This document shows, piece after piece, positions 1 to 6,255 of a DNA stretch of 8,560 nt (the stretch's first letter is position 1; every line of letters starts with the position of its first letter). The stretch covers positions 1-8,560 of the forward strand of contig CAKXBD010000049.1 in assembly GCA_934871445.1 (NCBI GenBank), given 5' to 3'. The position numbers were made by a program, and so were the translations under genes. The DNA comes from an uncultured bacterium. Lineage in GTDB: Bacteria > Bacillota > Clostridia > Christensenellales > Borkfalkiaceae. The notes beneath the pieces were generated by a model that saw nothing but the letters and a program-made list of their open reading frames with translations, was not told the DNA's origin and did no database searches.

Positions 1-84
1 GAAATGTATAAAGTGTCGGACGGAAAATTTACTTTACAACTTGCAGGCGGAGAAGGGGTATTCCTCATTCCCCTGAATATTTAA
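1..84 (+). CDS. C-terminal end of an unidentified protein (partial)
   Basis: An open frame enters from the left edge and ends at a TAA at 82-84, giving the last 27 residues, which finish in GEGVFLIPLNI. The gene is read as real because a ribosome binding site and the next gene follow at once, leaving only 21 bases, so the two are probably co-transcribed. A short beta-strand tail built around a Gly-rich turn then VFL is the style of the last strand of a C-terminal beta-sandwich in many glycoside hydrolases. That is only a resemblance of pattern; 27 residues are too few to name a family. The ending does not look like an ABC permease C-terminus. Confidence 0.7.
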   Translation, partial: EMYKVSDGKFTLQLAGGEGVFLIPLNI

Positions 85-91
85 CCGAATT

Positions 92-98
92 AAGGAGG
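92..98 (+). promoter_or_regulatory. Ribosome binding site fixing a TTG start
   Basis: A full AAGGAGG lies 7 bases before a TTG codon at 106. This is near-ideal spacing, and the codon is followed directly by the Lys-Lys and hydrophobic core of a lipoprotein signal peptide. Together these make TTG the true start. Confidence 0.85.
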
Positions 99-105
99 TA
101 TTATT

Positions 106-1728
106 TTGAAAAAGTTTTTAAGTTTGTTGTTGGCATTGACCTTTTGCGGCTCCGCGGCGGCACTTGCCGGCTGCGGCAGCAAAATCGGTGAAGAAGAATT
201 TTCCGGCGGAGACGGCTCCGGCGGGAACCTCGTCATCGGCTGTCAGGACGCCGGTTTCGGCTTGGATTGGTTGAAGGATATGGCAAAGGCGTTTGCCGCA
301 AAGGAGAACGTCAATGTCAAGGTCGCGCAAATTACCAATGGAAGCGAAGCTATTTCACAGATTGAAGCGGGTACATGCGCCTATGACATCGTCATGGTTT
401 TAGGGAGCGGGTCGCTCTTTAAGCTGTCAAAGCTCGGATATACCGAGGAGTTGACGGAGAAAGTATATAATCAGACTCCCGAAGGGGAAGAAAAGACGAT
501 AGCCGAGAAAATGAATCCGTATGTTTACGAGGCGTTCAAGGACGAGGAAGGAAAGCTGTATCTCATGAGCTGGGCGGACGCAAACACGAGTATCTTCTAT
601 AATAAATCCACGCTGGACGAAATTTACGGGGAAAATAATTGGTCTCTGCCGAGGACGACCGACGAACTCATTTCCATGTGTACGGAGATTAAGGACACGA
701 CGACAAATGCGGCGGGACAGGCGGAAAAATATTATCCGTTCTCCGGTACGGGAAAGGCTAACTATGCCGATTATCTCATCAGCAGTTGGAGTGCGCAGTA
801 TGACGGTATAGAAAAATATTTGGATTATTATAACCTTCTCTATACGAAAGAGGACGGCACGAAAGCCGTGGCGGATACCTATGACCAAATGGCTCCCACG
901 GGCAGATTGGAAGCGTTAAAGGTCTTGGAGACGATTCACAGCATACCCAAGGGTTACCTGCACCCGTCCGCGCTGGAAATGGATTATCTGGAAGCGCAGT
1001 CCGCCTTTGCGGGGAACGGCTTCCGCGGCGTCGATATGACGCAGTGCGCGTTTATTGTTTCCGGTTCGTGGCTGGAAAACGAATTGACCACCGATTTGGT
1101 GCAGAATCCGCAGGAAATAGGCATGATGCGCATGCCGGTAATTTCCTCTATTATCAACGTATTGCCCGAGGGGACTATCATCGATGACGAAATGCTTCAA
1201 AAGACCGTAACCCAAATCGACGCGGGCAAGAACTGGGAGGAGGCGAAGGCGGCGGACAGCTCGCTTGCAAATGTCGCAGAGGCCGACTACGAATATGTTT
1301 CCGATGCGCGCAGGTGTTTGCAGACGGGCGCGATAGACCACGACGCGGCCATTCCCAAGAAGGGCGCAAGCGAAGCCAATAAGGAAAATGCCTTTAAGTT
1401 TCTGACGTTTATGGCTTCCGACGCGGGGCAGAAGATTTATTCCGACCGTCTCGGCGGGCTCACGCAGGTCTACGGATATACGCCCGATTTGAGCGACAGC
1501 ACTTATTTTGTCAAGACGGTCGTGGAACAGGTCGGGAAAGATTATATTCCCGTATATAACGATTACAGCAGCATCTATGTTACTGAAGGCGGCTTGAGCT
1601 ATTTTGCCTTGAATGACCGCACTAGCGGCTTAATGCAGGGGATATATACCGCGGAGACACTCAACAGTAAAATCAACGCGCAGTGGTCGCAGATGTTCGA
1701 CACCATCAAGAGCTACGGGAAGAAGTAA
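106..1728 (+). CDS. Extracellular solute-binding lipoprotein of an ABC sugar transporter
   Basis: This looks like the substrate-capture subunit of a carbohydrate ABC importer (SBP_bac_1/SBP_bac_8 type, UgpB-like), anchored to the outer face of the membrane. Residues 1-22 are a lipoprotein signal peptide (Lys-Lys, Leu-rich core, lipobox LAGC), with Cys23 as the lipidated residue, followed by a Gly/Ser/Glu linker to about residue 40. The mature part shows family marks: a first beta strand NLVIG; an aromatic stretch with WADANTSIFYNK at 156-167; a P-x-T-x-DEL helix start near 182-188; and a C-terminal PKKGASEANKENAFKFLTF segment near 412-434, like the 'pre-empting Asn/Lys then helix' end of many sugar SBPs. 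At 540 residues it is longer than the usual 400-450. The start is TTG with a strong ribosome binding site. The downstream neighbour is a second, very large lipoprotein rather than permease genes. The substrate cannot be read from the sequence; a rhamnose-containing oligosaccharide is suggested only by the GH78 gene further on. Confidence 0.9.
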   Translation: MKKFLSLLLALTFCGSAAALAGCGSKIGEEEFSGGDGSGGNLVIGCQDAGFGLDWLKDMAKAFAAKENVNVKVAQITNGSEAISQIEAGTCAYDIVMVLGSGSLFKLSKLGYTEELTEKVYNQTPEGEEKTIAEKMNPYVYEAFKDEEGKLYLMSWADANTSIFYNKSTLDEIYGENNWSLPRTTDELISMCTEIKDTTTNAAGQAEKYYPFSGTGKANYADYLISSWSAQYDGIEKYLDYYNLLYTKEDGTKAVADTYDQMAPTGRLEALKVLETIHSIPKGYLHPSALEMDYLEAQSAFAGNGFRGVDMTQCAFIVSGSWLENELTTDLVQNPQEIGMMRMPVISSIINVLPEGTIIDDEMLQKTVTQIDAGKNWEEAKAADSSLANVAEADYEYVSDARRCLQTGAIDHDAAIPKKGASEANKENAFKFLTFMASDAGQKIYSDRLGGLTQVYGYTPDLSDSTYFVKTVVEQVGKDYIPVYNDYSSIYVTEGGLSYFALNDRTSGLMQGIYTAETLNSKINAQWSQMFDTIKSYGKK

Positions 1729-1739
1729 GCGGATATGAA

Positions 1740-1763
1740 CGGCGGCGCGGAGCCGCGCCGCCG
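1740..1763 (+). promoter_or_regulatory. GC-rich intercistronic stem-loop
   Basis: A perfect 11-bp inverted repeat (CGGCGGCGCGG / CCGCGCCGCCG) around AG lies 11 bases after the solute-binding protein stop and 26 bases before the next start. In practice the innermost pairs would open to form a small loop. It is followed by an A/T-rich stretch without a run of T, so it is not a standard terminator. Likely roles are protecting the 3' end of the upstream message or partial attenuation, giving more binding protein than large lipoprotein. The structure is seen directly; the role is inferred. Confidence 0.6.
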
Positions 1764-1778
1764 CATAAATAAAATTAT

Positions 1779-1785
1779 GGAGGAG
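1779..1785 (+). promoter_or_regulatory. Ribosome binding site for the large lipoprotein
   Basis: GGAGGAG ends 4 bases before the ATG at 1790 (6 from the GGAGG core) and selects that ATG over the out-of-frame ATG at 1735, which has no such signal. Confidence 0.75.
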
Positions 1786-1789
1786 AAAA

Positions 1790-4700
1790 ATGAAAATCAA
1801 AACAAGACTTTCGGGATTTCTATGCCTGATACTGTCGTTGATGCTCCTGTTGACGATGGTCGCCTGCGGAGGCGGAGATTCGGGATTGTATATCGATGTT
1901 CCGTCCGAGCCTGTCGAATGTGAGCTCGGAACCTACGAAATCGAAATTCCGAAGGTTCGGGACGAGAGCGGGGCGGTCATTTCCGGAAAGACGGTGACGA
2001 TTAAAAAAGCCGCCTATGAGGACGGTCAGGCGATAACGGTACCCTCGTCGAATATGATTACGGTAGAGGAGCCCGCAATCGTCAATGTGACCTTCCGCGC
2101 GGACGGAGTAAAGGACGCGGTCATGGTTTTAGACTTTGCAGACCGCACGGCGCCCGAAATTCAACTCATTTCGGAATTGCCTTCCATGTATTTCCGAAAC
2201 AATATGTATGCGATTCCTTCCTATAAGGCGAACGAGACTTTGGACAATGCAAAGTGCAGCCAAAAGGTGGAATGGCTGGCGGACGAAAACGCCGCGCCCG
2301 AAGCGGTGACCTTGAACGGCAAATATTTCAAGGTGGAAAATAACAGCGGTTTCTATCGTATCACGATTACGCTTGCCGACAGCTGGGGAAATGCAAAGGA
2401 TTATATCTATGAAGTACCCGTAGGCGGCGTTTCCGAGGAAGCGTATCGGGAAGGTACGGTCGTCTATTTTGAGGACGAGTTCGGACTCGAACAGGCTGCG
2501 GACAGATTCAATAACCTCGGCAGGGAATTTATTTCCGTAGATGAAATGGACGAGACTCTGAAAGGCGAATTGACGGCGGAGAAAACGGATATTCTCGGCG
2601 TGACCAAGGTTTGGAGAAGCGATACCGACCCCGCGGGACAAGGCGAAGCGGACTTACTGCTCACGACGCCGTATATTACCGATTTGACCGCTTACGACTA
2701 TCTGTATATGGATATTTATAATCCGAATACAAAATCGATAAAAATAGAAATCGGCTGGGGCGGGAGCGTAGTTCTCGCACCGAAAGCCTGGACGCGCGCT
2801 TCTTGGGATCTCGACATTTTGCAGAACGCCACTATTGCCAATTCCGGCGCCTCCCGCAGCAATATCACGGGGTTGATTTTTGTCATGGATGTCGCGTATG
2901 ACGACGGCATAGGGCTTACTGTGGACGGAAAGGAATCGCTGTATCTGACGAATCTGACCGCCGCAACGGGAAAGGACGCGACGAACTACGAATATACCGA
3001 AACGGATATTAAGGACGATAAAATTTTCTATGCCGACACCCCTGCGGGAGAGGATATTTTCTTCCTGCGCGACGGGGATTGGGCTAACTATACGGTGGAA
3101 TTTGACGAGAGCGTAAAGGATACGGCGGTACCCGAAGGAAAGGGCATGACCAAAATTTCCTTTGCGGAGAATTTCGGCGTTTCCCACGGACATTTAGATG
3201 TAGTCAACGCCTATAAGACGGAGTGCAATAATTATGCTTATCTCGCTTGGCGTATCTATAACCCGAACGATACCGCGATAGAGCTCAGCTATTGGACGGG
3301 CAAACAGGATTTGAGCGATGTGGATTATGCTCCCGTATTCAAGCTTGCGGCGAAGTCCTTCGGTACCTTCTATATCAGTATGGATTATCTGACGACGTAC
3401 GGCTTCAATCGTATTCCCGCGCGTTCGGTCAATGATATTTGGCTTATGTTACAGGGCGAAAACGGAGCCGCGCTCGGCGGAAAGAGCATTTATTTCGGCG
3501 CATGCTACGGGATTGCTTATGACGATATCGCCGTCGAAATCGAAAATCCCGACCGCGACATGACGCCCGGCAATACCTATGACGGCGGAATTTTCTATCC
3601 CGTCGTGTCCGAAGAATGTGCTCTCGAATGGGCGCGCGGAGACGAACTCTGCAATGTGAGATATAAGCTCTCTTCCGCGAGCATGACGGTGGACGGCAAG
3701 ACGACGCTCGTGAAGGTGAACGACGGTAAATTTGCCGTCGATACGCTCGGAGAATGTACCTATGCCCTCAAATATTCCGCATTCATGTACGTGGTGAAGA
3801 AAGACGGCTCGCTCGTAACGGAATCGGAAATGAGCGCTTTTGCGCAGAAGGAGGACGAAGTTGTCCTTACAGTTACGGAATCTGCCGAACCGGTAGACAT
3901 CGACGGCGAATTTGTCGTCAGTAAGTACGCCTCCGATAAAGAAGCGACTTTGGAATTGTCTACGGACGTGGTGAAGGGCGAATTTTCGCGGGTGATCGAC
4001 GCGGATTCCAATATGATTGAGGCGACGGCGGAAACGAAGGACGGCAAATTGCTGGTAACGTTTACGGCGTCGGGACTCGAACAGCTCCTTTCGGGCGAAA
4101 GCACCGTTCAAATCGTTACCCTCGACGGCAACACGAGCCGGATTTACAATGTCAACTTGTTCGCCTGGGATATGATGATTTCCAATGAGGAAGATTTGAA
4201 GGCGTTCGACAACGCGCTCATGAATGTGGGGAGCGGGTATCTGAGCGGATATTATTGCTTGGATGAAAATATCGATATGACGGAGAGCACCTTCGTCATG
4301 GGCGATTTGGCAGGCGGCTCCAATGATGCCAGCGCCCGTAAATTTAACGGTACGTTTGACGGGCAGGGCTTCTATATCAAGGGCTTGACGCTCGGCAATA
4401 AGGGCTTTATCAACTATCTCGAACGCAAGGGAGTCATTAAAAATCTCGCGTTGATCGACGCTACGGCTCTCGGCTATAAGAAAGACGGTACCCCCGCGGA
4501 ACAGAACGTCGTCCACGGCTCGAATATTCTCGGCGGAGGCTGGTACTTCGGAACTCTGGAAAACGTGTATGTCAGCGGTTCGATCGGCAACGGAAACGGC
4601 GGTTATTCGGGCGTCGTCTGTCAGATGCGTGCAGTCTCCATTAAAAACTGTATTTTCGATATCACTTTGAGGGCGGACGCAACCGGAGCAACCGACTCGG

Positions 4701-5989
4701 CTCTCGGAATTTGGGTAACAGGCGATACGGCGGACAGAAGCGTCGGAACGGTGGAGAATTTTATCGCGATTACGACTACGGATAAAGTGGCGAACTGGTC
4801 GGGCGATCCGATCGAATTCCCCGTCTATGCAAACGACGCGGAATGTTATGCGGGTACGGCGCAGACGAAATTTGAAGCGCCTTGGAGCAGAACGGAGGAG
4901 GGAATCTTCTTCGGAAATCTGAAAGTTGTCGGAGCGGACGCCCTTCCCGTAGATTTGGACGGAGTGACGGAGCTTTGCAAAGAAGAGAGCGTCAATCTCA
5001 CAAAAATCACCGTCGGCAAAGACGAAATTTCGGGAACGGTAACGAATATTCTAAATGCGAGCGGTGAAGAACTCAAATTCACTCAAAGCGAATCGGGCGA
5101 TAATCTCGTGCTTACGATTGCGGCGGAAAGCCTCGGTAAGCTCGGTTACGGCGAAACGTTCTTGCAGATTCTCACCAATGATTCGGGAGCGCGGTTTACC
5201 TATAACGCGAACGTCATCGTATGGGAAGCATATATTTCCAATGAAGCGGAACTCATTGCGTTCGATACGGCTTTCGTTGCGACGGCAAATAATACGGCGT
5301 TCCCCGGCTGGTATAGGCTGGACGCCGACATCGATTTGACGAACAGCACGCATATTTTCGGGGACAGAGCGTCGAATAATTCCAATAATAACAGTAACGT
5401 TCTCTTTACCGGAACTTTCGACGGTCAGGGGCACAGCATTACGGGCATCAAGACCGGCAACAGCGGTATGTTCGGCTATGTGGAACGCACGGGCGTCATT
5501 AAAAACCTGGCGATTATCGACGCGCTCGGACAGGGCGAGTACTGCGCCTGTATTCTCGGCGGCGGTTGGTTCCTCGGCACTTTGGAAAACGTATATATCA
5601 GCGGCAAGCTCGAAAAAGGTAGTTCTGCTCAACCGGGCGTGTGCCCGCAGTTCCGCGCGAAATCGATGAAAAACGTCGTTTTCGATGTCGAGAAGGCTTC
5701 CGACGATGCGAATAACGTATTATTGGGAATTTGGGTAACGGGCAATTATGATAACGGCGAAATGGCGTCCACGGCTTTGGAAAACGTAATTGTAATTTCC
5801 TCCGTCGGAGAAGCTGCTATAAGCTGGGCAGGCAGCGGCGCAAAACCCACCTATTCGCTGTATACGGACGCGGCTTCCTGTCTCGCGAAGGAGGATTTCT
5901 CGAAGTTTGATTCCTCCGTTTGGGAAAAGAAGGCGGACGGCGTATACTTTAACGGCAAAAAAGTTATCGAAGGCACGCAACAGGCATAA
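1790..5989 (+). CDS. Large multidomain surface lipoprotein with duplicated GLUG-like beta-helix modules
   Basis: A 1399-residue predicted cell-surface protein held by a lipid anchor: residues 1-25 form a signal peptide and MVAC places the lipidated Cys at 26. Domains, as read by eye: an Ig-like segment at about 33-115; a second starting DRTAPEI at 118 and ending near 211; a beta-sandwich at about 222-396 and a related one at about 425-588, sharing an IYNPN motif (308-313 and 489-493) and resembling carbohydrate-binding modules; a beta-rich linker at about 600-700; then two copies of an approximately 350-residue module (about 702-1053 and 1054-1399). Each copy is an Ig-like segment followed by ISNEx-L-x-AFD, a D-x-DIDx-T/S strand, TFDGQG (855-860 and 1209-1214), GVIKNLAxIDA, ILGGGW and LENVYxSG, a pattern like GLUG or polysaccharide-associated beta-helices. 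No catalytic site, LPXTG or S-layer domain is visible. It follows the solute-binding protein and ends before a strong terminator, so it probably works with that protein in binding a glycan. A polysaccharide lyase or adhesin role cannot be excluded. The gene is certain, the function is not. Confidence 0.85.
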   Translation: MKIKTRLSGFLCLILSLMLLLTMVACGGGDSGLYIDVPSEPVECELGTYEIEIPKVRDESGAVISGKTVTIKKAAYEDGQAITVPSSNMITVEEPAIVNVTFRADGVKDAVMVLDFADRTAPEIQLISELPSMYFRNNMYAIPSYKANETLDNAKCSQKVEWLADENAAPEAVTLNGKYFKVENNSGFYRITITLADSWGNAKDYIYEVPVGGVSEEAYREGTVVYFEDEFGLEQAADRFNNLGREFISVDEMDETLKGELTAEKTDILGVTKVWRSDTDPAGQGEADLLLTTPYITDLTAYDYLYMDIYNPNTKSIKIEIGWGGSVVLAPKAWTRASWDLDILQNATIANSGASRSNITGLIFVMDVAYDDGIGLTVDGKESLYLTNLTAATGKDATNYEYTETDIKDDKIFYADTPAGEDIFFLRDGDWANYTVEFDESVKDTAVPEGKGMTKISFAENFGVSHGHLDVVNAYKTECNNYAYLAWRIYNPNDTAIELSYWTGKQDLSDVDYAPVFKLAAKSFGTFYISMDYLTTYGFNRIPARSVNDIWLMLQGENGAALGGKSIYFGACYGIAYDDIAVEIENPDRDMTPGNTYDGGIFYPVVSEECALEWARGDELCNVRYKLSSASMTVDGKTTLVKVNDGKFAVDTLGECTYALKYSAFMYVVKKDGSLVTESEMSAFAQKEDEVVLTVTESAEPVDIDGEFVVSKYASDKEATLELSTDVVKGEFSRVIDADSNMIEATAETKDGKLLVTFTASGLEQLLSGESTVQIVTLDGNTSRIYNVNLFAWDMMISNEEDLKAFDNALMNVGSGYLSGYYCLDENIDMTESTFVMGDLAGGSNDASARKFNGTFDGQGFYIKGLTLGNKGFINYLERKGVIKNLALIDATALGYKKDGTPAEQNVVHGSNILGGGWYFGTLENVYVSGSIGNGNGGYSGVVCQMRAVSIKNCIFDITLRADATGATDSALGIWVTGDTADRSVGTVENFIAITTTDKVANWSGDPIEFPVYANDAECYAGTAQTKFEAPWSRTEEGIFFGNLKVVGADALPVDLDGVTELCKEESVNLTKITVGKDEISGTVTNILNASGEELKFTQSESGDNLVLTIAAESLGKLGYGETFLQILTNDSGARFTYNANVIVWEAYISNEAELIAFDTAFVATANNTAFPGWYRLDADIDLTNSTHIFGDRASNNSNNNSNVLFTGTFDGQGHSITGIKTGNSGMFGYVERTGVIKNLAIIDALGQGEYCACILGGGWFLGTLENVYISGKLEKGSSAQPGVCPQFRAKSMKNVVFDVEKASDDANNVLLGIWVTGNYDNGEMASTALENVIVISSVGEAAISWAGSGAKPTYSLYTDAASCLAKEDFSKFDSSVWEKKADGVYFNGKKVIEGTQQA
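2453..3553 (+). repeat. Pair of related carbohydrate-binding-like beta-sandwich domains (protein-level repeat)
   Basis: Within the large lipoprotein, residues of about 222-396 and 425-588 align around YLYMDIYNPN (from Tyr304) and YLAWRIYNPN (from Tyr484), which are exactly 180 residues apart. In both, the motif is followed by a strand rich in aliphatic residues, then a K-A/S-W/F segment and a closing strand before a Y-D/T-x-I-like end. Identity elsewhere is low, so this is an old duplication or two members of one family. The YNPN turn and exposed aromatics suit a sugar-binding beta-sandwich, but no named CBM family is claimed. Confidence 0.5.
3893..4948 (+). repeat. Copy 1 of an approximately 350-residue tandem module in the large lipoprotein
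   Basis: Residues of about 702-1053. The copy opens with VDIDG, has an Ig-like portion to about 790, then W793 with ISNEEDLKAFD and the beta-helix part containing TFDGQG (855-860), GVIKNLALIDA, ILGGGW (from 913), LENVYVSG and LGIWVTG. Each of these has a counterpart in copy 2 at an offset of 342-354 residues. Confidence 0.8.
4949..5986 (+). repeat. Copy 2 of the approximately 350-residue tandem module
   Basis: Residues of about 1054-1399, opening with VDLDG. Matching landmarks are W1145 with ISNEAELIAFD, TFDGQG (1209-1214), GVIKNLAIIDA, ILGGGW (from 1255), LENVYISG and LGIWVTG. It carries an Asn/Ser-rich loop (SNNSNNNSN) just before TFDGQG where copy 1 has GGSNDAS, and about 10 residues are missing before ILGGGW. 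The DNA of the two copies has diverged clearly at synonymous sites, so the duplication is not recent. Confidence 0.8.
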
Positions 5990-6043
5990 AGGCGGGCGGG
6001 GAGTTTCATAACCGCACGTCCTTGCGAAAAAGGAGCAACGGAT

Positions 6044-6080
6044 ACCGCGGCGGCAGACCGCCGCCGCGGTTAATCTTTTC
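6044..6080 (+). terminator. Rho-independent terminator after the large lipoprotein
   Basis: A perfect 11-bp stem (ACCGCGGCGGC at 6044-6054, GCCGCCGCGGT at 6060-6070) with a 5-base loop AGACC is followed by TTAATCTTTTC. The T run is interrupted, but the stem is very strong. It sits 55 bases after the lipoprotein stop and closes unit 1. Confidence 0.8.
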
Positions 6081-6096
6081 GGCAGACTGCCGTTTT
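6080..6096 (+). terminator. Second, smaller terminator-like hairpin
   Basis: CGGCA (6080-6084), loop GAC, TGCCG (6088-6092), then TTTT (6093-6096). It lies directly behind the first terminator and could act as a back-up. Five base pairs is short for a stand-alone terminator. Confidence 0.45.
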
Positions 6097-6103
6097 CGGC
6101 CGC

Positions 6104-6119
6104 TAAATCTATATATTTA
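6104..6119 (+). promoter_or_regulatory. AT-rich 16-bp near-palindrome, candidate operator
   Basis: TAAATCTATATATTTA pairs at 7 of 8 symmetric positions; only C6104+5 against T is mismatched. It lies between the terminators of unit 1 and the first gene of unit 2, where an operator for the dehydrogenase operon would be expected. AT-rich sequence makes chance palindromes common, so this is a candidate only. Confidence 0.3.
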
Positions 6120-6128
6120 CGCGGTCTA

Positions 6129-6236
6129 TGATATTTGAGCGATCATTTTAGGTATATTTAAGTGGTAATCTATCTGCATATTCAGAGTGCAATTTTTTTT
6201 GTATATTCGGGTGATACCTCTCTCTGTATAAATTTG
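6129..6236 (+). repeat. Degenerate tandem array, period 23-25 bases, upstream of the dehydrogenase operon
   Basis: Units begin at about 6129, 6152, 6176, 6201 and 6226, so the steps are 23, 24, 25 and 25 bases. The best three (6152, 6176, 6201) fit GYATATTYRRGTGRTA loosely: GTATATTTAAGTGG, GCATATTCAGAGTG and GTATATTCGGGTGA. The first (TGATATTTGAGCGA) and last (GTATAAATTTGTTC) are weaker. After the motif, several units carry a pyrimidine stretch (CTATCT, eight T, CTCTCTCT). The last unit supplies TATAAA (6227-6232), a possible -10 element 24 bases before the start codon, but no convincing -35 sits at 17 bases. Repeated regulator sites or decayed promoter duplications are both possible. Confidence 0.45.
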
Positions 6237-6255
6237 TTCGACGAGGCATAAAATC

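Noticed and set aside
1735..1923. Small open frame of 62 codons starting between the two lipoproteins
   Set aside because: It runs through the GC hairpin, has no ribosome binding site before its ATG, and overlaps the well-supported start of the large lipoprotein in another frame.
3449..4516. Long antisense open frame of 355 codons under the large lipoprotein
   Set aside because: No ribosome binding site, Arg/His/Ile-rich composition typical of a reverse-frame shadow, no recognisable domain, and the plus-strand frame there has clear lipoprotein repeat motifs.
6027..6035. Ribosome-binding-site-like AAAAAGGAG after the large lipoprotein
   Set aside because: No ATG, GTG or TTG follows at a usable distance; the next bases enter the terminator stem. 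It may be a relic or chance.
6129..6236. Possible CRISPR array
   Set aside because: The repeated cores are degenerate and the period is only 23-25 bases, with no separate identical repeats and unique spacers, and no cas gene is visible.
5990..6255. Riboswitch or small RNA in the intergenic region
   Set aside because: Beyond the two terminator hairpins and the short palindrome I see no multi-helix fold or known aptamer core.
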